Below are positions 55,401-64,000 of a DNA stretch of 64,000 nt, piece after piece; the first letter of the stretch is position 1, and every line of letters begins with the position of its first letter. Source of the DNA: Sphingomonas sp. SORGH_AS_0950 (lineage in GTDB: Bacteria; Pseudomonadota; Alphaproteobacteria; Sphingomonadales; Sphingomonadaceae). The translations under genes were made by a program, and so were the position numbers. Below the pieces are notes generated by a model, which made no database searches, was not told the origin of the DNA, and saw only the letters and a program-made list of their open reading frames with translations. The stretch covers positions 1,800,501-1,864,500 of the forward strand of contig NZ_JAUTAE010000001.1 in the NCBI RefSeq assembly GCF_030818415.1, in the 5' to 3' direction.

Positions 55401-56875
55401 CAGCGGTTGTCCGGGGTTTGCGTCGCGCGCGGCGGCGCTTCGGGGGTGGTGCTGTCGTCCCATCCGCCGCCCAGCGCGGCGAACAGCGCGACCTGCGCGG
55501 TGGCGGCGTCCGAGCGCGCCTGGACCAGCCCGTTCTGGGCGCTCAGCAACGACGCCTCCTGCTGCGACAGGGTGGTGAAATCGGTCAGGCCCGTGCGATA
55601 CTGGCTGCGCGCCAGGATCGCCGAGTTGCGCGCCGCGTCGAGCTGGATCGCGAACAGCCGCTCCCGCTCGCGCGCGGTGTTGAGCGCGACGATGGCGTTC
55701 TCGACATCCTCCAGCGCCAGCAGCACGGTGCCCTGATAGGCGGCATAGCTCTGATCGGCGAGCGCCCGCGCGTTGCGGACCTGGCTGCGCAGGCGGCCGC
55801 CGTTGAAGATCGCCTGGGTCAGCCCGGCGAAGAGGCTGCCGGTGATCGCATCGCCCAGCGAGCCGATGCTGGTCGCCGCGGCGTTGATATTCCCGGAGAT
55901 GGCGAGCGCGGGGTAGAGCGCCGCCTGCGCCACGCCGATCCGCGCCGTGGCGGCGGCCAGGTTGCGTTCGGCCGCGCGGACATCGGGGCGGCGGCGCAAT
56001 ATGTCGGCCGGGATGCCGACGCCGATCACCGCCGGTCCGCTGGGGATCGGCCGCACCGCCTCCAGCCGCGCCTTGAGCGCACCGGGCGCCTGCGCGGTCA
56101 GCACGCCCAGGCGTGAGACGGCGGTGTTGTATTGCTGCTCCAGCGTCGGGATGGTCGCGGCGGTCTGCGCCCGCTGCCCCCGCGCCTGCTCGGCGTCGAG
56201 CGAGGAAACCAGCCCGGCGCGCACCCGAAAGCCCGCAATCTCCAGATTGTCGTCCTGCAACGCCAGGCTGGCGCGCGCATTGGCAAGCTGGGCCTGATAG
56301 GCCCGCGCGAGCACATAGTTACGTGCCAGCTCGCTCTCGACGGTCAGCAGCGTCGCGGCATAGGTGAACCCCGCGCCCTCATAGGTCGCGCGCGTCGCCT
56401 CCACGGTGCGGCGCAACTCGCCGAACAGGCCGACCTGATAGCTGGCCGACAGGCCGACAGTGAAGCTGTTGCTGCCGCCCCCACCGGTATCGACCACCGT
56501 GCCGTCGGGCAGGGTGAAGCTGCGCCCGCCGCCGCGCAGATTCTCGTTGCGCTGATAGCCGGTCGAGCCGGACAGGGTGGGAAGCAGCGAGGACCGGCTC
56601 TGCACCAGGCTTTCGCGCGCCTGCCGCAGCCGGGCGACGGCCTGGACCACATCGGTATTGGCGACCACCGCGCGTTCGACCAGTTCGGCCAGCAGCGGAT
56701 CGTCGAACGACCGCCACCAGCGACCCATATCCTGCGCCTGCGCCGTGGCGGCGGGAACCGACCAGTTGGCGGGCACCCCCAGCGCCTGGGGAGCGGCGGG
56801 ATGATAATCGGGACCGACCGTGCAGGCGGACAGGGCCGCCGAGGCCAGAAGAAGGACGCGGGCGCGATGCTTCAT
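55400..56875 (-). CDS. outer membrane efflux lipoprotein, NodT/TolC type
   Basis: Outer membrane channel of the exporter, 491 residues. Lipobox LSAC after a 17-residue signal, then TVGPDYHPA, a typical start of the NodT family. Two repeated helical segments end in the signature LRRRPDVRAAERNLAAATA. It is the first gene of the four-gene exporter operon (channel, adaptor, ATPase, permease). Confidence 0.96.
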   Translation of the reverse strand: MKHRARVLLLASAALSACTVGPDYHPAAPQALGVPANWSVPAATAQAQDMGRWWRSFDDPLLAELVERAVVANTDVVQAVARLRQARESLVQSRSSLLPTLSGSTGYQRNENLRGGGRSFTLPDGTVVDTGGGGSNSFTVGLSASYQVGLFGELRRTVEATRATYEGAGFTYAATLLTVESELARNYVLARAYQAQLANARASLALQDDNLEIAGFRVRAGLVSSLDAEQARGQRAQTAATIPTLEQQYNTAVSRLGVLTAQAPGALKARLEAVRPIPSGPAVIGVGIPADILRRRPDVRAAERNLAAATARIGVAQAALYPALAISGNINAAATSIGSLGDAITGSLFAGLTQAIFNGGRLRSQVRNARALADQSYAAYQGTVLLALEDVENAIVALNTARERERLFAIQLDAARNSAILARSQYRTGLTDFTTLSQQEASLLSAQNGLVQARSDAATAQVALFAALGGGWDDSTTPEAPPRATQTPDNR

Positions 56876-57061
56876 GCCCGCGAACCTGCCCCGCCGATAC
56901 GGCCCCGTCCAGTGCGATTATGTCGCAAAATGTTACAGCGCCGACAAATTCCCGTCACCCACCCCTGAGGGAGAGGGGGGTCCACCCCAAGTCCATGCGC
57001 TCTTGCCCATAGAGCCGGGGGGCTGCGGTTGTCCTGCATCATCCTCCCTTGCCGGGGAGGA

Positions 57062-57646
57062 TTACCGTCCCACCCAGTCGGCGACCTGCTGCGCCACCTG
57101 GTTCGCGGCCTGGTTCAGTGCGGGGCCGACGCTAGTGCTGTCGATCTTGCCGACGGGCACGCGCGCCTCGAACCGGCGCTTTTCGACCGTGGTCTGGCCT
57201 TCGCGGACCAGCGCGGCGTCATAGACCACCACGGCATCGCGCCGGGTCGCGTCCAGGCCGAACTGGCGCAATTCCCCGCCCAGCCGATCGCCGGGATCGG
57301 CCACCGACTCACGCGCCGACAGCACCACGCGGCCCATCCGCGCGGTCAGCGTATCGGCCATCAGCCGCGCGAACAGCCGCGCGGGCGGCTCGGCCCATTG
57401 CGCGTCCTTCACATAGGCGATGCTGGTCGCATTCTCCTGCACCGGCACCCGCGGGGTCGCCAGTTCCTGGGGGGCGGTCGGCACCTGGATGGTGATCGAC
57501 TTGCCGCGCCCCGAATCCTGCGTCTGTCCCACGGTCGGCTGCGACTGCGCCTGCAGGGTCAGCAGCGAGGGCGGCGGCTTGGCGCCGAAGCTGATGCAGC
57601 CCGCCAGGGGAAGCGATGCCATCAGAACGATCAGCGGAGTCTTCAT
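57062..57646 (-). CDS. ABC-type transport auxiliary lipoprotein (PqiC/MlaC-operon type)
   Basis: A 194-residue lipoprotein with lipobox LAGC. The domain beginning KSITIQVPTAPQELATPRV matches the ABC-transport auxiliary family that works with MCE-type lipid transport systems at the outer membrane. GAGG lies 6 bases before the ATG; upstream ATGs in frame are less well supported. It is the last gene of the MlaE-MlaF-MlaD-like unit. Confidence 0.88.
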   Translation of the reverse strand: MKTPLIVLMASLPLAGCISFGAKPPPSLLTLQAQSQPTVGQTQDSGRGKSITIQVPTAPQELATPRVPVQENATSIAYVKDAQWAEPPARLFARLMADTLTARMGRVVLSARESVADPGDRLGGELRQFGLDATRRDAVVVYDAALVREGQTTVEKRRFEARVPVGKIDSTSVGPALNQAANQVAQQVADWVGR

Positions 57647-57666
57647 GACGGTCCTCATCGGCTTCC

Positions 57667-58629
57667 TCACTTGCCCTTATAGTCCGGCAGCTGGGGCTGC
57701 CCGATCAGCGACCCTGCGCCCTGCTGGTCGACCTTTTCGGCGACCGCCGACAGCGACTGGGTCATCACGCGCAGGTCGCGCACCAGACGATCGACCTCGG
57801 GCACGGTCTGCTTCGAGAAGGTCTGCAACCCCGGCCGCGCGTCGCCGATCGCCGAATTCAGCGTATCGGCGCTTTTCTGGGCCGACGCGATCGCCTTGTT
57901 CAGATTGACCATGGTCGGCTTGACGTCCTCGGCGAGCAGGCCGTTGGTCGTCGCCGCCAGCTGGCCGATCGACTGCGCCGCATCGCCCGCCTGCTGGATC
58001 GCCACGCGGGTCTGCGCCAGCGTCGCCGCGATCTCCGGCCCGCGATCGGCCAGCGCATCGGTCAGGCGGTTGGTATTGTCGAGGATGCCCGCGATCGACG
58101 CCTGGTTGCGATCCGACAACAGGCCGGTCAGCCGCTCGGTCAGCGTCGACAGCCGTTCGAGCAGCTGCGGCGCGGAGTTCAGGATCGCGCCGATGCCGCC
58201 CTGCTTGGTCGGGATGACCGGCACGTCATAGGGGCAGACGGTCCGGTTTTCGGGCGTCGGGCAGGTGATCGGCGGCGCTCCCTTGCGCGCGCCGTCCAGC
58301 GAGATGGTGCTGGTGCCGGTGAAGCTGGCCGAGATCGACGCGGTCGTCCCCTGAAGGATCGGCGTCTGGTCGTTGACCGCGACCCGCACCCGCACGAATT
58401 GCGGATCGGGCCGCCACAGCGCGATTTCCTTCACCTGGCCCGAGGGCACGCCCGAATAGGTGACCGCCGAGCCCTTGGCCAGGCCGTCCACCGACTGGCG
58501 GAAGAAGATGTCATATTCCTTCTCCGACGTGCCGCCCAGCCGGGCGATCCAGACGGTGAAGATCGCCAGCACTGCGAGCAGGATCAGCACGACAGAGCCG
58601 ACAAGGACGTGGTTCGAACGGGTTTCCAT
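57667..58629 (-). CDS. MlaD family MCE-domain protein
   Basis: Lipid-binding component of the transport system, 320 residues. One N-terminal membrane helix (about 8-30), then the MCE domain (YDIFFRQSVDGLAKGSAVTYSG and following beta strands, about 37-115), then a long helical region to the C-terminus. The TGATG-type overlap puts it in an operon with the ATPase and permease. Confidence 0.94.
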   Translation of the reverse strand: METRSNHVLVGSVVLILLAVLAIFTVWIARLGGTSEKEYDIFFRQSVDGLAKGSAVTYSGVPSGQVKEIALWRPDPQFVRVRVAVNDQTPILQGTTASISASFTGTSTISLDGARKGAPPITCPTPENRTVCPYDVPVIPTKQGGIGAILNSAPQLLERLSTLTERLTGLLSDRNQASIAGILDNTNRLTDALADRGPEIAATLAQTRVAIQQAGDAAQSIGQLAATTNGLLAEDVKPTMVNLNKAIASAQKSADTLNSAIGDARPGLQTFSKQTVPEVDRLVRDLRVMTQSLSAVAEKVDQQGAGSLIGQPQLPDYKGK

Positions 58630-59546
58630 CAGCGTGTCCCTGCTTCGCCTCTCGCATGGGCATCGGCCCCACTGCCCTGGCTATGCTGGCCGGTGGCGTG
58701 GGCTTCGACTTCGGTGGGGTGGCGTGCGGCGTCCGCATCCGCCGAACGGGGCGTCATGTCGGCGATCTCGTCCTTGGCGGCGATGGCGGCGCGGCCGCGC
58801 GGCCCCTTGAAATATTCCTCGATCCACGGATGGTCGAGCGCGATCAATTCGTCGATCGTGCCGACCGCGATGACCTTCTTGTCCGCCAGCACCGCCACGC
58901 GGTCGCAAATGGCATAGAGGGTGTCGAGGTCATGGGTGATGAGAAAGACGGTCAGCCCCAGCGTCTTCTGGAGCGACTTGATCAACTGGTCGAACGCCGC
59001 CGCGCCGATCGGGTCGAGGCCCGCCGTCGGCTCGTCGAGGAACAGCAGCTCGGGGTCGAGCGCCAGCGCGCGCGCCAGCCCGGCCCGCTTCTTCATGCCG
59101 CCCGACAGCTCGGCGGGATATTTGGGCCCGGCATCGGCGGGCAGGCCGGTCATCACCACCTTGTAGGAGGCGATCTCGTCCATCAGCGCCTGGGGCAACT
59201 CGCGATAGAATTCACGCAAAGGCACCGCGACATTCTCCGCCACGGTCAGCGTCGAGAACAGCGCGCCGCCCTGGAACAGCACGCCCCAGCGCTTGCGGAC
59301 CTCGGTCGCCTCGGTCGCCTCGCGCCCGATGGTCGGTTCGCCGAACACGGTGATCTCGCCGGTATCGGGGGTCTGGAGCCCGATGATCGAGCGCATCAGC
59401 ACCGACTTGCCGGTGCCCGACCCGCCGACCACGCCCAGTATCTCGCCCTTGCGGACGTCCAGGTCGAGGCCGTCATGGATGACCTGCTCGCCGAAGCTGT
59501 TGCGCAGGCCCCGGACCTGGATCAGATGCTCGTCCCGTTCGGCCAT
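58629..59546 (-). CDS. MlaF-type ABC transporter ATP-binding protein
   Basis: ATPase for phospholipid transport, 305 residues. Walker A VVGGSGTGKSVLM, signature LSGGMKKRAGLARAL, Walker B LLFLDEPTAGLDP and H-loop LITHDLDTL. These match the MlaF group, including GGMKKR. The C-terminal extension of about 45 residues after the ATPase domain is low-complexity and His/Ala-rich. The ATG overlaps the permease stop (TGATG). Confidence 0.95.
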   Translation of the reverse strand: MAERDEHLIQVRGLRNSFGEQVIHDGLDLDVRKGEILGVVGGSGTGKSVLMRSIIGLQTPDTGEITVFGEPTIGREATEATEVRKRWGVLFQGGALFSTLTVAENVAVPLREFYRELPQALMDEIASYKVVMTGLPADAGPKYPAELSGGMKKRAGLARALALDPELLFLDEPTAGLDPIGAAAFDQLIKSLQKTLGLTVFLITHDLDTLYAICDRVAVLADKKVIAVGTIDELIALDHPWIEEYFKGPRGRAAIAAKDEIADMTPRSADADAARHPTEVEAHATGQHSQGSGADAHARGEAGTR

Positions 59547-60652
59547 CAGTCCCATCCGATCCAGGTGAAGAAGACCGCGAAGAACGCGTCGAGCACGATC
59601 ACCAGGAAGATCGCCTGCACAACCGCCGCGGTGGTGCGCAGGCCGACCTGCTCGGCATCGGACTTGACCTGCATCCCCTGGAAACAGCCCGCGATCGCGA
59701 TGATCGCCCCGAAGACGGGGGCCTTGATCAGCCCGACATACAGGTCGGTGATCGGCACCACTTCGCGGATGCGCGCGATGAAGGTGACGGGCGGGATGCC
59801 CAGCGACACCGCCGCCAGGAAACAGCCGCCGATCATCGCGATCAGCGAGGCATAGAAACCGAGCAGCGGCATCAGGGTGATCGCCGCCAGAGCGCGCGGC
59901 ACGACCAGCGATTCCATCGGCGACACGCCGATGACCCGCATCGCATCGATCTCCTCGGTCAGCTTCATCGTGCCGATCTGCGCGGCGAAGGCCGAGCCCG
60001 ACCTCCCTGCGACCATGATCGCGGTCATCAGCACGCCCAGTTCGCGCAAGGTGAGGCGGCCGACCAGGTTGATCGTGAAGACCTCCGCGCCGAACTGGCG
60101 AAGCTGCACCGCCCCCTGCTGCGCGATGACGATGCCGATCAGGAAGCTCATCAGGCCGATGATCGCCAGCGCCGAGACGCCGACCGTCTCGAACTCGTGC
60201 ACCACCGCGTTGAAGCGGAAGCGGCGCGGATGGCGGATCACCGCCAGCCCCGCGATCACCGTCGCGCCCATGAAGCCGAGCAGGCCGTACAGCGTCTGGA
60301 ACGCCGCCACCACCGCATCGCCGACCTCCCCCGCGACGCGCGCGAAGGGGCTGATCGGCTTGGGCCGCATAGCCACCGGCTGGTCCGCCTCGACCACCTT
60401 GTCGATCAGGTGACGCTGGTCGTCGCTCAGCCCCTCGATCCGGGCGTCGTTGCGCGCGGCGAAGCGGTGGACCAGCCACGCGCCCACCGTGTCGATCCGG
60501 TCCACTCGCGACAGGTCGAGGCGACGGACCGAGGCGTCCTCGCGATCCAGCCGTTCGGGCAGGTCGCCCAGCATCGCCAGCGACAGGCTGCCGGTGAAGC
60601 GCAGGGCCCCTCCGTCGGCCGGGTCGTGCTGATAATCGGCCTTGGCGTTCAT
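59546..60652 (-). CDS. MlaE family lipid ABC permease with N-terminal STAS-like domain
   Basis: Permease of 368 residues. The first 100 residues form a STAS-like domain (SLSLAMLGDLPERL, VRRLDLSRVDRIDT), and the rest is the MlaE fold of five to six helices with the family motif LRELGVLMTAIMVAGRSGSA. Fusion of STAS domain and permease is common in alphaproteobacteria, where it replaces a separate MlaB. The ATG is preferred over the adjacent GTG. Confidence 0.95.
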   Translation of the reverse strand: MNAKADYQHDPADGGALRFTGSLSLAMLGDLPERLDREDASVRRLDLSRVDRIDTVGAWLVHRFAARNDARIEGLSDDQRHLIDKVVEADQPVAMRPKPISPFARVAGEVGDAVVAAFQTLYGLLGFMGATVIAGLAVIRHPRRFRFNAVVHEFETVGVSALAIIGLMSFLIGIVIAQQGAVQLRQFGAEVFTINLVGRLTLRELGVLMTAIMVAGRSGSAFAAQIGTMKLTEEIDAMRVIGVSPMESLVVPRALAAITLMPLLGFYASLIAMIGGCFLAAVSLGIPPVTFIARIREVVPITDLYVGLIKAPVFGAIIAIAGCFQGMQVKSDAEQVGLRTTAAVVQAIFLVIVLDAFFAVFFTWIGWD

Positions 60653-60749
60653 CACCTGCCTCTTTGCGGGAAAGCGGGGGCATCGACAAGGCGCTTCCGC
60701 CTCGCGACGAATCGATCCCGCGCCTTAATTATACGGATAGGTGACGTTT

Positions 60750-62012
60750 TCAAAGCAGCCTGTCCACGACATGAAGGACCAGGCCGACGCTGCCGCCGAC
60801 CAGCGTGCCGTTGATCCGGATATATTGCAGGTCGCGGCCGACCGCATTCTCCAGCCGGGTGGTGATCGTGTCGGCATCCCATCCGCGCACCGTCTCCGAC
60901 ACCAGCCGGACGATCCCGTCGCCGTAATCGGCCGCCACGCCCACCGCCGCGCGCCGGACGAAGCGGTTGATCGTCGCCGCCAGCCGGGGATCGGCCTGCA
61001 AGGTCTGCCCCAATTGCCGCAGCGCATCGCCCAGCCGCCCCGCCGTCACCGCCTCCGGATCGCGTGCCAGCCGCAGCAGCGCCTCACGCGCCTGTTCCCA
61101 CAGCCCGTCCAGCCAACGCTGCATCGCCGGATTGGCGATCAGTTCGGCCTTCATCGCCTCGACCCGCGCGCGCGTGTCGGGATCATATTGCAGGTCCCAG
61201 GCGAGGCGGTCGAGCCCCTCCTCGATCTTCTGGCGCAGCGGATGCTCGCGATCCTCGGCGACGTCGTTCAGCAGCTTGTACAGCCCGTCGATCAGCTTGT
61301 CGGCCAGCGTCTCGTCCAGCCCGGTCCAGCGCAGGATCGCCCCGGCCCGCTCATGCACCATCGCGCGCAGGATCGGCTCGTTCGCCTCCAGCGCGCCCGC
61401 CGCCCAGCGCAGCCCTGAGTCCAACAGCGGCAGATGCCGCCCCTCGGCGATCGTCGCTTTCAGCAACTGGCCCAGGATCGGCGCCACCTCGGTCGCGCGC
61501 AGTCGCGATCCGATCCCCGCCTTGACCATGCCCCCCAGCCGTTGCGGATCGAAGGCGGTCAGCATCTCGGCGAACAGGCGCGAGGCCCCGCGCCGGATCC
61601 GCCCGCTTTCCTGCGGCGGCTGCGCCAGCCAGCGCCCCGCCGCGCCCGCCACGTCGACGCGGTTCATCCGGCGCGCGACGACGCGGGGGATCAGGAAATT
61701 GGTGCGCAGGAAATTGGCGAGCGTGTCGCCGATGCGGTCCTTGTTGCGCGGCACGATCGCGGTATGCGGGATGGGAAGGCCGAGCGGGTGGCGGAACAGC
61801 GCCGTCACCGCGAACCAGTCGGCCAGCCCGCCGACCATCGCCGCCTCGGCAAAGGCACGAACGAAACCCCAGGCGGGATGCAGCGGCTGAAAGGTGCGCG
61901 CGATCAGGAACAGCGCCGCCATCGACAGCAACAGTCCGGTTGCCACCACCCGCATCTTTCGCAGGGCGGGCGGAACGGGCTGGCTACCCCCCGGTCGCGC
62001 GTTCAGGTCCAT
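60750..62012 (-). CDS. DUF445 family membrane protein
   Basis: A 420-residue protein with two membrane helices near the N-terminus (about 22-40 and 50-75, with the family motif GLADWFAVTALFRHPLG), a long helical soluble middle, and a C-terminal membrane helix region (INGTLVGGSVGLVLHVVDRLL). The motif IPHTAIVPRNKDRI is diagnostic of DUF445. Function is unknown. Confidence 0.92.
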   Translation of the reverse strand: MDLNARPGGSQPVPPALRKMRVVATGLLLSMAALFLIARTFQPLHPAWGFVRAFAEAAMVGGLADWFAVTALFRHPLGLPIPHTAIVPRNKDRIGDTLANFLRTNFLIPRVVARRMNRVDVAGAAGRWLAQPPQESGRIRRGASRLFAEMLTAFDPQRLGGMVKAGIGSRLRATEVAPILGQLLKATIAEGRHLPLLDSGLRWAAGALEANEPILRAMVHERAGAILRWTGLDETLADKLIDGLYKLLNDVAEDREHPLRQKIEEGLDRLAWDLQYDPDTRARVEAMKAELIANPAMQRWLDGLWEQAREALLRLARDPEAVTAGRLGDALRQLGQTLQADPRLAATINRFVRRAAVGVAADYGDGIVRLVSETVRGWDADTITTRLENAVGRDLQYIRINGTLVGGSVGLVLHVVDRLL

Positions 62013-62082
62013 CGATCATGACAATTCGTGAACGGCGGCTTTGTTCAAGCGGAATCTTTCCCAAGCGTAACGAAACCACCCA

Positions 62083-62107
62083 TTGCTCCCCTGCAAGGGG
62101 AGCAATT
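62083..62107 (-). terminator. hairpin after the RND pump gene
   Basis: A near-perfect 9-10 bp stem (ATTGCTCCCC/GGGGAGCAAT) with a 5-base loop lies 8 bases past the RND gene stop. It lacks a T-run, so it may be a processing or stability hairpin rather than a true intrinsic terminator. Confidence 0.5.
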
Positions 62108-62114
62108 CACCGCG

Positions 62115-64000
62115 TCACTCCGCCGGATCATAGCCCAGCTTGCCGGTCGCGGGCGGCAGCGCGGGGCCGCCCGCTGGCCCCTCGATCACCGGCCCGCCCC
62201 GCTCGTCGCCCGGGGTGTAGGTCAACAGGCGCCGGCCAAGACGCGGCCCGATCCAGCGCTCTGCCCCCACCGCCAGGCTGAACGCCGCGGGCACGATCAA
62301 CAGGGTCAGGATGGTCGACAGGGCCAGCCCGCCGATCACCGTCACGCCCATCGGGCTGCGCCACGATCCGTCGCCGCCCAGCGACAGCGCGGTCGGGACC
62401 ATGCCCGCGACCATCGCCACCGTGGTCATGACGATCGGCTGAGCGCGCTTGTGGCCCGCATCCAGCACCGCCTCGCGGATCGGCACGCCCTTGGCGATCT
62501 CCTCCAGCGCGAAGTCGATCAGCAGGATCGAGTTCTTCGCGACGATGCCGAGCAGCATCAGCAGGCCGATATAGACCGGCAGCGACAGCGGATTGCCGGT
62601 GAAGTACAGCGCCAGCAACCCGCCCAGCGGCGCGAGCAGCAGCGAGGCCATGTTGACGAAGGGCGGCAGGAAGCGGCGATAGAGCAGCACCAGCACCGCA
62701 AAGACCATGAACACCGCCGAGATGATGGCCGTGAAGAAATTGGTCATCATCTCGTTTTGCATCTTGGCCTGGCCCAGCACCATCTCGCTGACCCCCATGG
62801 GCAGGCTCTTCATGATGGGCAGGTCATGAACCTTCTTCATCGCGTCGCCGCTGATGACGCCCTTGGCCAGGTCGGCGCCGACCGTGATCTGTCGCCGCTG
62901 GTTCACGCGGTCGATCTGGGTCGGCCCCGCGCCCAGGCCGATATCCGCCACGACGCTCAATGGCACCGAGCCGCCGGTCTGGGTCTGGACGGGCAGGTTC
63001 TGGATGGTCGACAGGCGGGCGCGGGCATTCTGGTCCAGCGCGACGCGGATCGGCACCTGACGGTCGGACAGCGAGAAGCGGGCCGAATTCTGGTCGATAT
63101 CGCCCAGCGTCGCGATGCGGATCGCGCTCGACAGCGCCTGCGTCGTCACGCCCAGATTGGCCGCGAGGTCGAGGCGCGGGCGGATGACGATTTCGGGCCG
63201 GTCGAGATTGCCGACGATGCGCGGCGCGACCAGGCCGGGGACGGTCCCCATCTGCTCGACGATCTTGTTGGCGGTATCGCGCAGCACCGCCGGATCGTCG
63301 CCGCCCAGCGTGATGGTCAGGTCGCGGCCGCTCGATCCCCAGCCGAACTGCGACTGGAAGGACACGCGCGCATCGGGGATCGCCGCCAGCTCGGGCGCCA
63401 GCGACCGCTCGAAGTCGGTGCTCTTCATCGAGCGATCCTCCTTCAGCGTCGCGACCACGCGGCCATTGCCGACGCTGGTGCGCGAATAGACCGATTCGAC
63501 ATCGGGCTGCTTCTTCAGGAACGCGGCGACGCGGCGGACGACCTGGTCGGTCTGGGCCAGCGTCGTGCCCGGCACCATCTCGACCTTGGCGACCGCCTGG
63601 TCATTGTCCTGCGGCGGCTGGAAGGTCTTGGGGATGACCGCGAACATCACGACGGTCAGTGCGAAGGCGGCAAAGCCGATGCCGATCACCCACAGGCGAT
63701 GGTCGCGGAACCGCCCGAAGAAGCGCCGCACGACCCCGCGCCGCACGCCGTCGGTCGGCCGGTCATAGCGCAGCGACCAGCGCAGCGTCGCCATATAGGC
63801 GTCCATCAGCCGCCCCTCGCCGTGACTGGCATGGCCCGCCGACTTCAGGAAATAGGCCGCGATCATTGGGGTGATCATGCGCGCCACCGCCAGGCTCATG
63901 AGGACCGAGACGACGACGGTCAGGCCGAAATTCTTGAAATACTGGCCCGGCACGCCCGGCATGATCGACACCGGCAGGAACACCGCGACGATCGCCATGG
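62115..64000 (-). CDS. RND efflux transporter permease, AcrB/HAE1 type (5' end outside window)
   Basis: Proton-driven inner-membrane pump. The visible 628 residues are the C-terminal part: a membrane block with AIVAVFLPVSIMPG near the window edge, the second large periplasmic loop (about 140-380), and the last six membrane helices including LLMLLGIVAKNSILLIDF and the GVTVIGGLALSTILTLLIVP signature. The N-terminal part, including the proton-relay Asp pair, is beyond the right edge. Substrate is unknown. Confidence 0.95.
   Translation of the reverse strand, partial: MAIVAVFLPVSIMPGVPGQYFKNFGLTVVVSVLMSLAVARMITPMIAAYFLKSAGHASHGEGRLMDAYMATLRWSLRYDRPTDGVRRGVVRRFFGRFRDHRLWVIGIGFAAFALTVVMFAVIPKTFQPPQDNDQAVAKVEMVPGTTLAQTDQVVRRVAAFLKKQPDVESVYSRTSVGNGRVVATLKEDRSMKSTDFERSLAPELAAIPDARVSFQSQFGWGSSGRDLTITLGGDDPAVLRDTANKIVEQMGTVPGLVAPRIVGNLDRPEIVIRPRLDLAANLGVTTQALSSAIRIATLGDIDQNSARFSLSDRQVPIRVALDQNARARLSTIQNLPVQTQTGGSVPLSVVADIGLGAGPTQIDRVNQRRQITVGADLAKGVISGDAMKKVHDLPIMKSLPMGVSEMVLGQAKMQNEMMTNFFTAIISAVFMVFAVLVLLYRRFLPPFVNMASLLLAPLGGLLALYFTGNPLSLPVYIGLLMLLGIVAKNSILLIDFALEEIAKGVPIREAVLDAGHKRAQPIVMTTVAMVAGMVPTALSLGGDGSWRSPMGVTVIGGLALSTILTLLIVPAAFSLAVGAERWIGPRLGRRLLTYTPGDERGGPVIEGPAGGPALPPATGKLGYDPAE

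Overview
The window is high-GC chromosomal DNA from an alphaproteobacterium, most likely a sphingomonad. The evidence is a GapR/DUF2312 protein, DUF1244 and PHA-system proteins, a TCA operon in the order mdh-sucD-odhA-odhB-lpd, tRNA genes that encode their own CCA, and several GC-rich intergenic inverted-repeat families. Species is not resolved. Nearly all of it is single-copy housekeeping DNA with short gaps and many 1-14 base start/stop overlaps.

Layout. 1-12.2 kb: a chemotaxis receptor cut by the window edge, a DNA glycosylase, an adrenodoxin-type ferredoxin, rlmB with an M28 peptidase, tRNA-Tyr and tRNA-Gly, small membrane proteins, an M20 amidohydrolase, uvrB, and small envelope proteins. 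12.3-12.56 kb: a structured, gene-poor stretch with an 18-codon micro-ORF behind a 14-base perfect complement of the 16S rRNA 3' end. 12.6-15.8 kb: a TelA-type toxic-anion-resistance operon. 16.1-20.5 kb: yebC-ruvC-ruvA-ruvB, with ruvA and ruvB separated by an opposite-strand 2-hydroxyacid dehydrogenase. 20.5-25.5 kb: DUF1003, a HerA-like ATPase, gapR, DUF1244 and pyk.

25.5-31.7 kb is the most notable region: a compact, apparently complete type II-C CRISPR-Cas locus. It has a divergent tracrRNA on the minus strand with its own promoter and intrinsic terminator, cas9 (1104 aa, all nuclease residues present), cas1, cas2, and an array of 19 repeats and 18 spacers. There is no csn2 or cas4. The tracrRNA anti-repeat shows that crRNAs are made from the minus strand, opposite to the cas genes. 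In that direction each repeat ends in TATGCT, a -10-like element placed as in the Neisseria type II-C array, where every repeat carries a promoter. The only degenerate repeat is at the cas-distal end.

31.8-42.3 kb, all on the minus strand: sdhB, zapE, then mdh, a GIY-YIG nuclease gene between terminal inverted repeats, sucD, odhA, odhB and lpd. sucC is absent, and the GIY-YIG element lies where it might be expected. 42.4-46.8 kb: a ClpP-like protease, phenylalanine hydroxylase, small envelope and hydrolase genes, and a glycerophosphodiesterase. 46.8-52.1 kb: a PaoABC-type molybdenum aldehyde oxidoreductase operon with its XdhC and MocA maturation factors. 52.1-57 kb: a MacAB-TolC-type tripartite exporter. 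57-60.7 kb: an Mla-like lipid transport operon. 60.7-64 kb: a DUF445 membrane protein and the C-terminal part of an RND efflux pump cut by the window edge.
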